This document shows, piece by piece, positions 12,003 through 21,995 of a stretch of 64,000 nt of DNA. Numbering within the stretch: the first letter of the stretch is position 1; every line of letters begins with the position of its first letter. Position numbers and translations under genes: made by a program. Source of the DNA: Sphingopyxis jiangsuensis (GTDB lineage Bacteria; Pseudomonadota; Alphaproteobacteria; Sphingomonadales; Sphingomonadaceae); contig NZ_JAERPO010000002.1 of assembly GCF_016734905.1 (NCBI RefSeq), positions 515,524 through 579,523 on the forward strand, in the 5' to 3' direction. The notes below the pieces were generated by a model that was not told where the DNA came from, searched no databases, and saw only the letters and a list, made by a program, of their open reading frames with translations.

Positions 12003-12145
12003 TGCGGTGCCGATACTGCGCCGCCCCGGTTTCGCCAATCCTTCTTGTGCGCGGTCGCTCCTCCGCGGCTTTGCTTGACTCGCCACCGGCCCCTGTCATG
12101 CTGTGCGCGACAGCAACGCAGCATTTGGACGGGGGAGAGCTGCCG

Positions 12146-13567
12146 ATGCGTCTGATGCCGGTCACCGACGCGATGTTCCTGTGGGGCGAGAGCCGCGAGA
12201 CGCCGATGCACATCGGCGGCATCAACCTCTATACCTTGCCCGAAGGCGCCGACGAAACCGAATGGCTCCGCGATCAACTGGCCCTGCTGCGCCAGTCGGA
12301 AGGATTGCGGCGTCCGTTCAGCGAGGTGCTGAAGCTCACCGCGCTCGGCCAATACGGTCCGATCCGGCTCGAGCCCGACCGCGACATCGACATGCACTAT
12401 CATGTCCGCGCCGCAGCGCTGCCCAAACCGGGGCGCTATCGCGAAATGTTCGAGCTGGCGTCGCGGCTCCATTCGAGCCTGCTCGACCGCACACGGCCCC
12501 TGTGGGAAATCACGCTGATCTCGGGGCTTCCCAACCGCCAGATCGCGACGTTCAAAAAGGTGCACCACGCGCTGATGGACGGGGCGGCGAGCATCCATTT
12601 CTATAATTCGATGCTGTCGGCAGACCCCGACGAACGGCGGAGCGCCTCGCCGCTCTCGGTCGAGGCCTATGAAGCCTATAAGCGCCTGTTCCCGCCGCCC
12701 AAGAAGCCGCCGCGCCCGAACCTGATGGACATCAAGGCGATCGGCGATTTCCTGAAGGAGCAATGGGGAAACAGCGTCGGGGTGACCAAGGCGCTGAACC
12801 AATATCTTGCGGCGATGTTCGGGATCGGCGGCGACGGGCTTGTGACGCCTTTCGCGGGCGTGCCGCGCACCAGCTTCAACCGCAACATCACCGGCGCGCG
12901 GCGCTTCGTCGCGCAAAGCTGGTCGCTCGATCGCGTGCGCGCGATGGGCAAGGCCTATGACGGCACGATCAACGACGCCGTTCTCGGCATGTGCGCGGGC
13001 GCGATGCGGAAATATCTGCAATCGCTGAACGAGCTTCCCGACAAGCCGCTCAAAGCGATGGCGCCGGTGTCGATCCGCCCCGCCGACGACGTCGATTCGG
13101 GCAATTCGGTCGCATCGGTGACCGCCAATCTGGCGACGCATATCGACGATCCGGCGACACGAATGGCGATGATCCAGGAATCGATGAACTCGGCAAAGGC
13201 GCAGCTCCGCGCGATGACCGCGCAGCAGATCCAGCTTTACACCGCGATCACCAGCTTCCCGATGATGCTCACCGCATTGACGCGCACCGCCGACAAATTT
13301 CCGGCCTATTCGGTGACCATCTCCAACGTCCCCGGCCCGCGCGAGCAAATGTACTGGAACGGCGCGCGGCTCGACGGCATGTATCCCGCGAGCATCCCCG
13401 TCGACGGCATGGCGATGAACATCACGCAGGTGTCGAACTTCAAGAATATCGATTTCGGCATCACCGCGTGCCGCCGCAGCGTCCCGCACGCACAGCGGAT
13501 GATCGATTATCTGGAGGAAGCGCTGGTCGAGCTGGAAGCGGCGGCGGGGATCAAGAAGGGGAAGTAG
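12146..13567 (+). CDS. Wax ester synthase/diacylglycerol acyltransferase (WS/DGAT) family protein
   Basis: This is an O-acyltransferase of the bacterial WS/DGAT family, which joins acyl-CoA to alcohols or diacylglycerol. Over 473 residues the active-site HHxxxDG appears as VHHALMDG (residues 139-146). The N-terminal MPVTDAMFLWGESRETPMHIGG and the C-terminal NVPGPREQMYWNGARL with MNITQVSNFKNIDFG are family blocks. The ATG at 12146 has a purine-rich SD (GGGGGAGAG) 9 nt upstream. It is the only plus-strand gene inside an otherwise minus-strand block and ends 7 bp from the convergent gene at 13575. Confidence 0.9.
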   Translation: MRLMPVTDAMFLWGESRETPMHIGGINLYTLPEGADETEWLRDQLALLRQSEGLRRPFSEVLKLTALGQYGPIRLEPDRDIDMHYHVRAAALPKPGRYREMFELASRLHSSLLDRTRPLWEITLISGLPNRQIATFKKVHHALMDGAASIHFYNSMLSADPDERRSASPLSVEAYEAYKRLFPPPKKPPRPNLMDIKAIGDFLKEQWGNSVGVTKALNQYLAAMFGIGGDGLVTPFAGVPRTSFNRNITGARRFVAQSWSLDRVRAMGKAYDGTINDAVLGMCAGAMRKYLQSLNELPDKPLKAMAPVSIRPADDVDSGNSVASVTANLATHIDDPATRMAMIQESMNSAKAQLRAMTAQQIQLYTAITSFPMMLTALTRTADKFPAYSVTISNVPGPREQMYWNGARLDGMYPASIPVDGMAMNITQVSNFKNIDFGITACRRSVPHAQRMIDYLEEALVELEAAAGIKKGK

Positions 13568-13574
13568 TCAATCG

Positions 13575-14282
13575 TCAGGAGACCCAGCTCGGCTGGACGG
13601 CTATGACGCGCCATTTTCCACTGACTTTTCGCAGCGCGTAATTTTCCCCGCGTCCGCATAAGTCGCCGCAGATCAGCCCAACCTCCATGAAGGCGATATC
13701 GTCGGTGACCCATGGCGCCGAATAAATGCGAAGATGGCGTTCTGGAGTATCCCCGCGCAACATGATCCGACTGCGAGCCTCGTTGGCGTCGAGCCCGGAG
13801 GGCGCGATAAAATCGACTTTCTGTCGCGATGCGGCAATTTGTAGTCGCGCCAACTTTTTAGCGCTTGGAGATTGCAGACGTCGAATGTCGATGATTTTGG
13901 GAAGCGGATTATCTGCATTGATCCCCTGATGGCTTTCCAAGTTTACGCCCGCGTCGTGCCACGACGCCACCAGTAAACGTCCGGCATTCTCACCCAAGTT
14001 CACGTCAAGTATCACGCAATCTTCGGTCGCCTCGACCGCGCCGCACGCCTTGGTCTCGATGAACTTGATATGGTCGGGCTTTGCGGATTCGGGCAGCAGC
14101 GGCACCGATTGGCCACCAGCCTCGGCATTGCTTATCAACAGATTATAGTCGGCGGCAGCTTCTATGATGTCGAGCGCATCTTTGTGCGACGGTCGCACGA
14201 ACTCCGGCGACAGAAAAGCAGGCGATAATGCCGCACCGATCGCCACCAGTGTGGCAACGACGAGCGGCGCCACCTGCCTCAT
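13575..14282 (-). CDS. Exported protein of unknown function
   Basis: I do not recognise this 235-residue protein. It has an N-terminal signal peptide or anchor ([23 protein letters not shown]). There are four cysteines in two pairs: one pair in [16 protein letters not shown], one in [16 protein letters not shown]. The terminal [20 protein letters not shown] followed by SGKWRVI is reminiscent of small secreted sphingomonad proteins. Its ATG overlaps the rbfA stop (ATGA at 14279-14282), so it is translated with rbfA. Codon use is slightly less GC-rich than its neighbours, hinting at a later addition to the operon. Confidence 0.7.
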   Translation of the reverse strand: MRQVAPLVVATLVAIGAALSPAFLSPEFVRPSHKDALDIIEAAADYNLLISNAEAGGQSVPLLPESAKPDHIKFIETKACGAVEATEDCVILDVNLGENAGRLLVASWHDAGVNLESHQGINADNPLPKIIDIRRLQSPSAKKLARLQIAASRQKVDFIAPSGLDANEARSRIMLRGDTPERHLRIYSAPWVTDDIAFMEVGLICGDLCGRGENYALRKVSGKWRVIAVQPSWVS

Positions 14283-14680
14283 TCGCCCTCGCCGCGCTCC
14301 AAGTCCCGCGCGACCTTCGGGTCGCGCAGCAGGGCGTCGATGTGCGTCGCCTCGTCGAAGCTTTCGTCGGGCAGGAATTTCAACTTCGCGGCATATTTCA
14401 TGCGGATGCGGTGCGCGACCTCGCGCTGGAGGTAGGCGGTGTTGGTGCGTAGCGCCTTGATCACCGCTTCCTCGTCCTTGCCGAGCAGCGGCTTCACGAA
14501 CACCGTCGCATGGCGGAGGTCGGGCGACATGCGCACTTCGGTCACGCTGACCGGATGCCTGGTGAGCAGATCGTCGTGGACGTCGCCGCGCGCGAGGATT
14601 TCGGACAGGATATGCCGCACCTGTTCGCCGACGCGCAAAACCCGGACCGAGGGGCCGTCCGATTTTTCGTTATGACGCAT
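14279..14680 (-). CDS. rbfA: 30S ribosome-binding factor RbfA
   Basis: RbfA binds the immature 30S subunit and aids 16S rRNA 5'-end maturation. The 133-residue product shows [38 protein letters not shown] and the KH-like end of the domain, [24 protein letters not shown] chose the ATG at 14680 (MRHNEKSDG); a start at 14692 would add four residues. It normally follows infB directly; here a 374-bp GIY-YIG element lies between them. The stop overlaps the start of the exported-protein gene. Confidence 0.95.
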   Translation of the reverse strand: MRHNEKSDGPSVRVLRVGEQVRHILSEILARGDVHDDLLTRHPVSVTEVRMSPDLRHATVFVKPLLGKDEEAVIKALRTNTAYLQREVAHRIRMKYAAKLKFLPDESFDEATHIDALLRDPKVARDLERGEGE

Positions 14681-14692
14681 TCCACCCTCCAA

Positions 14693-15066
14693 GTGCCCCC
14701 GCGAAGGCGGGGATCCAAAGCGTCACGGCGTCAGCGTCGGGTATAAATCGTTCCACAGCGGATTCATCTCTTCAATCGCGCGCAGTTTCCAGGCGCGTTT
14801 CCATTTCTTCATACGCAGTTCGTAAACGCGCGCATCCTGAATATCATCAAAGGCCGCAAACCAGACAAGCGATTTGCAGCCATAATCGCGGGCAAAACCT
14901 GCGACGACGCCTTCACGATGCTCCCACGCTCGCTTCGCAAGGTTGCTTGTGACGCCGATATAGATGGTGCCGTTTCGGGCGCTGGCCATGATATAAACAT
15001 AGCCCGGCCTCGACCCCATCTATCGTGGCTCCATGCCGCTCTGGGCCCCCGCCTTCGCGGGGGCAC
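14693..15066. mobile_element. GIY-YIG nuclease element with 20-bp perfect inverted ends
   Basis: The ends at 14693-14712 (GTGCCCCCGCGAAGGCGGGG) and 15047-15066 (exact inverse) are 20-bp perfect inverted repeats, each also a hairpin. The 374-bp interval holds one gene, a 98-residue GIY-YIG protein. The element fits between the infB stop (15074) and the rbfA start (14680), with 7 and 12 bp to spare. The end sequence matches the arms of the gene-less unit at 3548-3623 in its core. That it is or was mobile is inference from this structure; no target duplication is obvious. Confidence 0.6.
14723..15019 (-). CDS. Single-domain GIY-YIG nuclease (UPF0213/YhbQ-like)
   Basis: This is a 98-residue stand-alone GIY-YIG domain. 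GYVYI (residues 6-10) and YIG (20-22) form the name motif. Arg30 and His34 (LAKRAWEHREG) and Glu67 (VYELRMKKWKRAWK) are in the positions of the catalytic Arg, His and metal-binding Glu. All catalytic residues therefore seem present. There is no added DNA-binding domain. It is transcribed in the direction of the infB-rbfA operon and enclosed by inverted repeats. Family members are annotated as putative endonucleases; the biological role is unproven. Confidence 0.85.
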   Translation of the reverse strand: MGSRPGYVYIMASARNGTIYIGVTSNLAKRAWEHREGVVAGFARDYGCKSLVWFAAFDDIQDARVYELRMKKWKRAWKLRAIEEMNPLWNDLYPTLTP

Positions 15067-15073
15067 AAAGAGG

Positions 15074-17602
15074 TTACAGCGTCCGTTCGCGCAATTCGAC
15101 CTCGAACACTTCCAGATTGTCGCCCGCCTTGATGTCGTTGGTATCCGACAGCACGACACCGCACTCGAGACCCGCGCGCACTTCGGCAACGTCGTCCTTG
15201 AAGCGGCGGAGCGAGGCGATCGTCGTTGCCGAAACGATGACGTCGTCGCGCGTGAGACGCGCGTGGAGCCCCTTGCGGATCGAGCCTTCGAGCACGAGCA
15301 GGCCTGCGGCCTTGTCGCGCTTGCCCGCCGGGAAGACTTCCTTGACCTCGGCGCGGCCGACGACGGTTTCGACGCGTTCGGGGCCGAGCTCGCCCGCCAT
15401 CTCCTTCGCGACCTCCTCGGTCAGGTGATAGATGACGTCATAGTACATGAAGCGCACTTTTTCGCGGTTCGCGATCTCGCGCGCCTTCGCGTTCGGACGA
15501 ACGTTGAAGCCGATGATCGGCGCGTTGGTCGCGGCCGCGAGCGTGACATCGCTTTCGGTGATCGCGCCGGCGCCCGAATGCAGCACACGGACGCGGATTT
15601 CGTCGGTCGACAGCTTGTTGAGCGCGTTGACGATCGCCTCGACGCTGCCCTGCACATCGCCCTTGATGACCACCGGATATTCGATGACATTGGCCTTGTC
15701 GGCGAGCGCCGAGAACATGCCCTCGAGGCTGACCGGCGCCTGCGCCGTCCGCTTCTTGAGCGCCTGTTCCTGGCGATAGGCCGCAACTTCGCGCGCGCGC
15801 GCCTCGTTGTCGACGACGACGAGCGTGTCGCCCGCCATCGGCACGCCGCCGAGGCCGAGCACCTCGACCGGCATCGACGGGCCGGCTTCCTTGACCTGCT
15901 GACCCTGATCGTTGACGAGCGCACGGACGCGGCCGCTTTCTGCGCCGCAGACAAAGATGTCGCCGACGCGCAGCGTGCCGCGGCGAACGAGGATCGTCGC
16001 GACCGGGCCGCGGCCCTTGTCGAGCTTTGCCTCGACCACCGTGCCTTCGGCGTTGCGGTCGGGGTTCGCCTTCAGTTCCATGATCTCGGCCTGCAGCGCG
16101 ATCGCGTCGAGCAGCTTGTCGAGATTGGTCTTCTTGAGCGCCGACACCTCGACATCCTGCACTTCGCCGCCCATCGCCTCGACGATGATCTCGTGCTCGA
16201 GCAGGCGTTCGCGCACGCGCTGCGGGTTCGCGCCTTCCTTGTCGATCTTGTTGATCGCAACGATGATCGGCACGCCCGCCGCCTTGGCATGATTGATCGA
16301 CTCGATCGACTGCGGTTTCAGCCCGTCGTCGGCCGCGACCACGAGAATCGCGACGTCGGTGACATTCGCACCGCGCGCGCGCATCTCGGTGAACGCTTCG
16401 TGGCCCGGTGTATCGAGAAAGGTGACGATCGAGCCGTCAGGAGTCTTCACCTGATAGGCGCCGATATGCTGCGTAATGCCGCCCGCCTCACCGGCCTGCA
16501 CATTCGCGCCGCGCAGCGCGTCGAGCAGGCTGGTCTTGCCGTGGTCGACGTGGCCCATGATCGTGACCACCGGCGCACGCGGTTGCAGCTTTGCCGGATC
16601 GTCGACGTCCATATCGTGACGGATGTCGATGTCGGCTTCGCTCACGCGTTTGATTTCATGCCCGAATTCAGTGACGAGCAGTTCGGCGGTGTCCTGGTCG
16701 ATCGTCTGGTTGACGGTCACCGGCATGCCCATCTTGAACAGCGCCTTCACCAGGTCGGCGCCCTTTTCGGCCATGCGGTTCGCGAGTTCCTGCACGGTGA
16801 TCGTGTCGGGCACCACAACCTCACGCACCTGCTTCTCGCGCGGCCCGCTCGACACCTGGTGCGAACGCTTTTCCTTTTCGCGCGCACGCTTGAGCGCGGC
16901 GAGGCTGCGCGCACGCGCGCCTTCATCCTCGTTGAGCGCGCGGGTGACGGTGAGCTTGCCCGACTGGCGGCGGTGGTCACCGCGATGTTCTTTCTTTTGC
17001 TCGGGACGCTTCGGTTCGGGACGTTTCGGCGCCTCGACCGGCGTGAAGCGGCGCGGCGCAGGCGCGGTGCTTGCCGGGCGCGCGGCGGCGACTTCTTCGC
17101 TCTTGTCCGCGGCAGGCGCTTCGTCGGCTGGCGTCGCGGGCGCCTCGGGAGCCGGCGCGGGTTCGACCTTGGCTTCCTTCGCCTTTTCCTCGCGCGCTTC
17201 GGCGGCGCGAGCCTTTTCCACTTCGATCGCTTTCGCACGCTCGGCCTCTTCGCGGCGACGCGCTTCCTCGAGCGCGGCGAGGCGCGCCTCTTCGGCCTCG
17301 CGCAGCAACTGCGCCTGGCGTTCCTGACGCGTCATCAGGCTGTCGGCCTTGGGCGCGGCAGGCTTCGGCGCAGGCGCCGGGGCGGGTGCAGGAGCAGGGG
17401 CGGGCGTAGCCTGTGCCTCTTCGGCCTCTGTGGCCGGCGGCGTTTCGCCCGGGCGGCCAAGCACACGGCGGCGCTTCACCTCGACGACCACCGTATTGCG
17501 GCGCCCGTGGCTGAATTGCTGCTGCACCTGTCCGGCCTCGACCGTCCGCTTCAGCCCGAGGGGCTTGCGGCTGAGGGTCGGCTTGTCCTGTTCGTCACTC
17601 AT
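15074..17602 (-). CDS. infB: Translation initiation factor IF-2
   Basis: IF-2 is the GTPase that brings initiator tRNA to the 30S subunit. At 842 residues it has the alphaproteobacterial layout. There is a long N-terminal Ala/Glu/Arg/Pro region (about residues 50-260, with strong coiled-coil composition). The IF2_N domain ([22 protein letters not shown]) follows. The G domain has G1 GHVDHGKT at 350-357, G3 DTPGH and G4 NKID. Domains II, III and IV close with [11 protein letters not shown]. It follows ylxR by 17 bp. Downstream rbfA is separated by the GIY-YIG element. Confidence 0.98.
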   Translation of the reverse strand: MSDEQDKPTLSRKPLGLKRTVEAGQVQQQFSHGRRNTVVVEVKRRRVLGRPGETPPATEAEEAQATPAPAPAPAPAPAPKPAAPKADSLMTRQERQAQLLREAEEARLAALEEARRREEAERAKAIEVEKARAAEAREEKAKEAKVEPAPAPEAPATPADEAPAADKSEEVAAARPASTAPAPRRFTPVEAPKRPEPKRPEQKKEHRGDHRRQSGKLTVTRALNEDEGARARSLAALKRAREKEKRSHQVSSGPREKQVREVVVPDTITVQELANRMAEKGADLVKALFKMGMPVTVNQTIDQDTAELLVTEFGHEIKRVSEADIDIRHDMDVDDPAKLQPRAPVVTIMGHVDHGKTSLLDALRGANVQAGEAGGITQHIGAYQVKTPDGSIVTFLDTPGHEAFTEMRARGANVTDVAILVVAADDGLKPQSIESINHAKAAGVPIIVAINKIDKEGANPQRVRERLLEHEIIVEAMGGEVQDVEVSALKKTNLDKLLDAIALQAEIMELKANPDRNAEGTVVEAKLDKGRGPVATILVRRGTLRVGDIFVCGAESGRVRALVNDQGQQVKEAGPSMPVEVLGLGGVPMAGDTLVVVDNEARAREVAAYRQEQALKKRTAQAPVSLEGMFSALADKANVIEYPVVIKGDVQGSVEAIVNALNKLSTDEIRVRVLHSGAGAITESDVTLAAATNAPIIGFNVRPNAKAREIANREKVRFMYYDVIYHLTEEVAKEMAGELGPERVETVVGRAEVKEVFPAGKRDKAAGLLVLEGSIRKGLHARLTRDDVIVSATTIASLRRFKDDVAEVRAGLECGVVLSDTNDIKAGDNLEVFEVELRERTL

Positions 17603-17619
17603 CGAAACTCATCATTCCT

Positions 17620-18390
17620 TCAAATATCGCCCGAAATCGGCCGTAGTTCGGCAGAATCCGCGGACGCCGCCCCATTTCCCGCTGCACGGGATATCATGTC
17701 GGAAGCGCGGCTCGCCGCGTCCCTACTCCATCCGGTGAAAAACTGCCAGCGGCTCAAATGCGCCAGCACCCGGTCGGCGGCGCGGGCGTCGGTCACACCC
17801 AAATGCACCGCGTTCTCGCGCCCCAATGCCATAGATAGGGTACCGCGGTCCACCGGCAAGGTCAGCCCCTCGCGGCCCGACCCTTCGTCGTCCTCGCCAA
17901 CCCGCCATGCCTGCGCCAGTTTCTTGCGTCCATCCTCGCCCGCGTCGGCCGCGTGGAGGAGCAAGCGGACCTGGCCGCGCCGCGCCGCCTGCTCGATTTT
18001 CTCGTTACCCGAAATCAGGGTGCCCGAACGCGATTCGAGCCCGAGCCGGTCGAGCGTCGCGCGTGCGAGCTGTGCCTCGATGCGCGCACCGAGGTCGTCG
18101 GGAATCGAAAAATCGCCGGTGTGCAAGGCGCGCGCGAGCCCGCCCTTGAGCTTGCCCTTTGCCTGCGCCGCCTCGAGCGCGGCACGATCGACGCCGATCC
18201 ACGCGCCGCGCCCCGGCGCCTTGGCATGGACGTCGGGCGCGATGGTGCCGTCGGGGCCGAGCGCGAGGCGCACGAGCCGGTGCGCCGGCGCAACCTCGCC
18301 GGTCACCACACAGCGCCTTTCGGGCACGTGCTTCCCGCGCTTCCCCGCGCGGCCGGTTTCGCTCAGCTGATCATTGCGCGGGGTCCGCAT
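17620..18390 (-). CDS. YlxR (DUF448) RNA-binding domain joined to an L7Ae-like domain
   Basis: The product has 256 residues. The N-terminal DUF448/YlxR domain (residues 20-100) shows the diagnostic ERRCVVTGEVAPAHRLVRLA and GRGAWIGVDRAALEAA. The C-terminal half (about 120-230) resembles L7Ae/YlxQ ribosomal-type proteins (IEQAARRGQVRLLLHAADAG and RENAVHLGVTDARAADRVL). In Bacillus these are two genes (ylxR, ylxQ) between nusA and infB; here, as in other alphaproteobacteria, they are one. The ATG at 18390 overlaps the nusA 3' end by 20 bp, suggesting coupling. Confidence 0.9.
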   Translation of the reverse strand: MRTPRNDQLSETGRAGKRGKHVPERRCVVTGEVAPAHRLVRLALGPDGTIAPDVHAKAPGRGAWIGVDRAALEAAQAKGKLKGGLARALHTGDFSIPDDLGARIEAQLARATLDRLGLESRSGTLISGNEKIEQAARRGQVRLLLHAADAGEDGRKKLAQAWRVGEDDEGSGREGLTLPVDRGTLSMALGRENAVHLGVTDARAADRVLAHLSRWQFFTGWSRDAASRASDMISRAAGNGAASADSAELRPISGDI

Positions 18391-20020
18391 CGGCGGCCTC
18401 CCCGGTTTGCGGTTCTGCCGAAGCTTCGGCTTCTGCCGGCGCGGCTTCGGGTTCGTCGTCGAACCAGTGCGCGCGCGCCGCCATGATGATCTCGTTACCC
18501 TGCTCTTCGCTCAGGCCATATTCGCCCAGCACGCCGCCCTTGTCCTCGGCGCGCTCGCTGCGCGGCGGGCCGCGGCGGTTGTCGCTGCGCTTCTTGGCGA
18601 TGAGTTCGTCGGTCGCGAGGTCGGCAAGATCGTCGAGCGTCTTGATCCCCGCCTTGCCGAGCACGACCAGCATCGCTTCGGTGAGGTGCGGGATTTCGGC
18701 GAGTGCATCCTCGACGCCGAGTTCGCGGCGTTCGGTGCGCGCAGCCTCTTCGCGGCGCTCGAGCGCTTCGCCGGCGCGGCTCTGCAGCTCTTCGGCGAGT
18801 TCCTCGTCAAAGCCTTCGATGCCCGCCAGCTCCTCGAGCGGGACATAGGCAACTTCCTCGAGTTCGCCGAAGCCCTCTGCGACGAGGAGCTGCGCGAGCG
18901 TTTCGTCGACGTCGAGTTCTTCCTGGAACATCGTCGAGCGTTCGACGAATTCGCGCTGGCGCTTCTCGCTCGCGTCGGCCTCGGTCATGATGTCGATCTG
19001 CTTGCCGGTCAGCTGGCTCGCGAGGCGGACGTTCTGGCCGCGGCGACCGATGGCGAGGCTGAGCTGGTCGTCGGGAACGACGACTTCGATGCGCCCGTCG
19101 TCCTCGTCGATGACGACGCGCTGCACCGTCGCGGGCTGAAGCGCGTTGACGACGAAGGTCGCGGTGTCTTCGGACCAGGGGATGATGTCGATCTTTTCGC
19201 CCTGCATTTCCTGGACGACCGCCTGCACGCGGCTGCCCTTCATGCCGACGCACGCGCCGACGGGGTCGATCGAGCCGTCATAGCTGATGACGCCGATCTT
19301 CGCGCGGCTGCCCGGATCGCGCGCCGCGGCCTTGATCTCGATGATGCCGTCGTAGATTTCGGGGACTTCCTGCGCGAACAGCTTTTTCATGAAGTCGGGG
19401 TGCGCGCGCGACAGGAAAATCTGCGGGCCGCGGTTTTCGCGGCGCACCGACAGGATGATCGCGCGGACGCGGTCGCCGACGCGCATCAGTTCGCGCGGGA
19501 TCTGCTGGTCGCGGCGGATCACGCCCTCGGCGCGGCCGAGGTTGACGACGATGTGGCCGAATTCGACCGACTTGACGACGCCGGTGATGATTTCGCCGCC
19601 GCGGTCCTTGAACTCTTCGAACTGGCGTTCGCGGTCGGCTTCGCGGACCTTCTGGAAAATCACCTGCTTCGCCGACTGCGCGTCGATGCGGCCAAGGTCG
19701 ACCGCGGGGAGCGGGTCGACGATGAAATCGCCGATCTTCGCATCCTTCTGCAGCTTCTGGCCCTGCGCGAGATCGACCTGCTTGAAATAATCCTCGACCT
19801 GCTCGACGACCTCGACGACGCGCCACAGACGCAGGTCGCCGGTTTGCGGGTCAAGCTTGGCGCGAATGTCGTTCTCGGCGCCATAGCGGGCGCGCGCGGC
19901 GCGCTGGATCGCTTCCTCGATCGCCTCGATGACGATGCCCTTGTCGATCATCTTCTCGCTGGCGACGCTGTTCGCGATCGCAAGCAGCTCGGCCTTGTTG
20001 GCGGAAATGGCAGTGGCCAT
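18371..20020 (-). CDS. nusA: Transcription termination/antitermination protein NusA
   Basis: NusA binds RNA polymerase and modulates pausing, termination and antitermination. The 549 residues contain, in order, the N-terminal polymerase-binding domain (to about residue 130) and the S1 domain ([27 protein letters not shown]). Two KH domains follow (around [25 protein letters not shown] and [17 protein letters not shown]). The C-terminal acidic/helical repeats contain [34 protein letters not shown]. The stop of rimP and the start of nusA share one base (TGATG at 20018-20022), a coupled arrangement. Confidence 0.98.
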   Translation of the reverse strand: MATAISANKAELLAIANSVASEKMIDKGIVIEAIEEAIQRAARARYGAENDIRAKLDPQTGDLRLWRVVEVVEQVEDYFKQVDLAQGQKLQKDAKIGDFIVDPLPAVDLGRIDAQSAKQVIFQKVREADRERQFEEFKDRGGEIITGVVKSVEFGHIVVNLGRAEGVIRRDQQIPRELMRVGDRVRAIILSVRRENRGPQIFLSRAHPDFMKKLFAQEVPEIYDGIIEIKAAARDPGSRAKIGVISYDGSIDPVGACVGMKGSRVQAVVQEMQGEKIDIIPWSEDTATFVVNALQPATVQRVVIDEDDGRIEVVVPDDQLSLAIGRRGQNVRLASQLTGKQIDIMTEADASEKRQREFVERSTMFQEELDVDETLAQLLVAEGFGELEEVAYVPLEELAGIEGFDEELAEELQSRAGEALERREEAARTERRELGVEDALAEIPHLTEAMLVVLGKAGIKTLDDLADLATDELIAKKRSDNRRGPPRSERAEDKGGVLGEYGLSEEQGNEIIMAARAHWFDDEPEAAPAEAEASAEPQTGEAADADPAQ

Positions 20021-20571
20021 CAGTCCTGTCCTTCTTCTTCCATTTCGTCGGCGCCTTCGGTCGAAAGCGGGACGGTTGCAGCTATTAATTTGTCGGTGAG
20101 GACGAGCTTTGCCGTGTCGATCGCGTCGAACGACAGCTTGTGTTCGACCTCTTCCTTGTCGATCACCGTGACGAGGTCGCCATCGATACCGACGAGCGTA
20201 CCGTTGAACCGCTGGCGCCCGTCCAGCTTTTCCTTGAGCGAAATCTTTGCCTCATGCCCCGCCCAGTCGGCGAAGTCGGCGGGGCGCGTCAGCGGCCGGT
20301 CGATGCCGGGCGACGAAACCTCGAGCCGATAGGCGCCTTCGATCGGGTCCTTCCCCGCTTCCTCGAGCGCATCGAGCCTTTCGGAGATACGGCGCGACAG
20401 GCCGGCGCAATCGTCGATCGTCAGCTGGCGCGTCTCGGGCCGCTCGGCCATCACCTGCAACGTCGGATCGCTCTCTCCGCCAAAGAAGGCAACGCGCACG
20501 AGCGCGAGGCCCATCGCCTCGGCTTCGGGCGCGATAATCGCATCAAGGGCTTCAAAATCGACCAAATCCAT
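20020..20571 (-). CDS. rimP: Ribosome maturation factor RimP
   Basis: RimP assists 30S assembly. The 183-residue product starts at the ATG at 20571 (MDLVDFEALDAIIAPEAEAM). It shows the signature EVSSPGIDRPLTRPADFADW between the N-terminal alpha/beta domain and the C-terminal Sm-like domain (NGTLVGIDGDLVTVID). The C-terminus is acidic. The reading frame stays open far upstream to 21618, but that part is antisense to the hydrolase gene and is not coding. It is the first gene of the rimP-nusA-ylxR-infB operon. Confidence 0.95.
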   Translation of the reverse strand: MDLVDFEALDAIIAPEAEAMGLALVRVAFFGGESDPTLQVMAERPETRQLTIDDCAGLSRRISERLDALEEAGKDPIEGAYRLEVSSPGIDRPLTRPADFADWAGHEAKISLKEKLDGRQRFNGTLVGIDGDLVTVIDKEEVEHKLSFDAIDTAKLVLTDKLIAATVPLSTEGADEMEEEGQD

Positions 20572-20832
20572 GTCCCAATCGGCAGACCGGGAACCATGCG
20601 CTTTTGGCCGCCGCGGCCCGCGGCCCCGACGTCCTAACTGGTTCACCATGTCTAGGAGTGAGCGTGCATATAGGCGCAACGCGGCGGGTCGGCAAGCGGG
20701 AATCGGCGGCACATCTGCGATGCGCGCAATCGGGACGTCGCAACGCTTTGTTCGCGACTCATCGGCTAGGCTGTTGCGGCAATGGCTGCGCGAATCGCTC
20801 GCGGCGGCCCGAACTGGATATTCGACGCACGC

Positions 20833-21951
20833 ATGAAGCCCGAACTCGCCCTTTCCGCTCCCTCGGCGTGGCTCGACCCCGCGGCGGCGCCCGCAACGCC
20901 GGGGCGGAGCTTTTGGGCTGCGTTCGCTGCGGTCGTAACAGTCGCGAGCCTCGTGCTCGTGCTTTCGACCGGGCAGTTCCGGCCGCGCGGCCTTGGCCCC
21001 TACAGCGTTTCCGTACCGGTCGATTTCGCGCCCTATGACCCGGCGCGCTGGGCGATCATGAATGCGGGAGACTATGAAGCGGCGCTCAAAATCGACCCGA
21101 CATTGCCCGACCCGCGCAGCATCGACTGGAGCGACGCCGCCCCTGAACCACCTGCCGACCCGCTGCTCCTCCGCGACGAGGCGCTCGCCGGCCCCCCGGC
21201 GAAAAGCTATGCGTTCCGTGGCGTTACTGCGCTCGACCGCGAACGCGCGCATTATTGCCTGACTGCCGCCATCTATTACGAAGCCGCGTCGGAAAGCGAC
21301 GACGGGATGCGCGGCGTCGCGCAAACGGTGCTCAATCGCGTGCGTCATCCGAGCTTTCCTTCGACCGTGTGCGGCGTCGTGTTCCAGGGGTCGCAGCGCG
21401 CGGGCGTGTGCCAGTTCACATTCAGCTGCGACGGCGCGATGGCGCGGACGCCCGAGCGCCGCAACTGGCTGCGCGCGAGCCGCGTCGCCTCGGCGGCGCT
21501 CGGCGGCACCGTGTTTCCGAAAGTGGGGCTCGCGACGCACTATCATACCACCGCAATCTGGCCGCGTTGGGGCAAGAGCCTCGTCATGACCAATATCGTC
21601 GGCGCCCATATCTTTCACCGCTGGCGCGGCCGTTGGGGGATGCCCGATGCGTTCCGCGTACCCTATTCGGGGCGCGAGCCGGTGCCCGGACCCTATCTGC
21701 CGGTCGCGCAGCAGGTCGCGATCCTGAAGGGTCAGGGACTTGCTCCCGGCGCGGGACCGGTTGCCGCCGCGACCGCGGCCCCGCTTCCCGACACGGCAGC
21801 CGCGCCTTTGCCGGGCGCCATGTCGCCGCCCGCTTCGGTTGCATCGCCGCAGCCCGCCGTGGCCCCACCGCCAACCTATACCGACGCACGGCTCAATCAG
21901 TCGGGCGACGTGCGCGAGGAATATCGCAAGAGCGGAGAGTGGATTCGCTGA
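20833..21951 (+). CDS. SleB-type cell wall hydrolase
   Basis: This is a membrane-anchored hydrolase of the SleB (Hydrolase_2) family, which cleaves peptidoglycan cross-links or glycan. From the ATG at 20833 it is 372 residues. A membrane helix (about residues 25-45, SFWAAFAAVVTVASLVLVLS) is followed by a linker. The SleB domain starts at CLTAAIYYEAASESDDGMRGVAQTV, with the catalytic Glu in YYEAASE, and continues through VCGVVFQGS and CQFTFSCDG to ATHYHTTAIWPRW. The last 90 residues are Pro/Ala-rich. An alternative ATG at 20782 adds 17 residues; neither has a clear SD. It diverges from rimP. Confidence 0.88.
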   Translation: MKPELALSAPSAWLDPAAAPATPGRSFWAAFAAVVTVASLVLVLSTGQFRPRGLGPYSVSVPVDFAPYDPARWAIMNAGDYEAALKIDPTLPDPRSIDWSDAAPEPPADPLLLRDEALAGPPAKSYAFRGVTALDRERAHYCLTAAIYYEAASESDDGMRGVAQTVLNRVRHPSFPSTVCGVVFQGSQRAGVCQFTFSCDGAMARTPERRNWLRASRVASAALGGTVFPKVGLATHYHTTAIWPRWGKSLVMTNIVGAHIFHRWRGRWGMPDAFRVPYSGREPVPGPYLPVAQQVAILKGQGLAPGAGPVAAATAAPLPDTAAAPLPGAMSPPASVASPQPAVAPPPTYTDARLNQSGDVREEYRKSGEWIR

Positions 21952-21995
21952 ACCTTCGCGCCTAGTCTCCCTCTTCGCGGTAGCAGGAGACTGGC

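Noticed and set aside
14918..18370. An 1150-codon open frame on the plus strand opposite infB and ylxR
   Set aside because: It mirrors the codon structure of the real minus-strand genes in high-GC DNA, has Arg/Asp/Leu-rich composition without domains, and infB is unambiguous on the other strand.
20572..21618. Apparent N-terminal extension of rimP by 349 codons
   Set aside because: It is antisense to the SleB-type gene. RimP homologues begin at MDLVDFEALD, and the extension has low-complexity basic composition.
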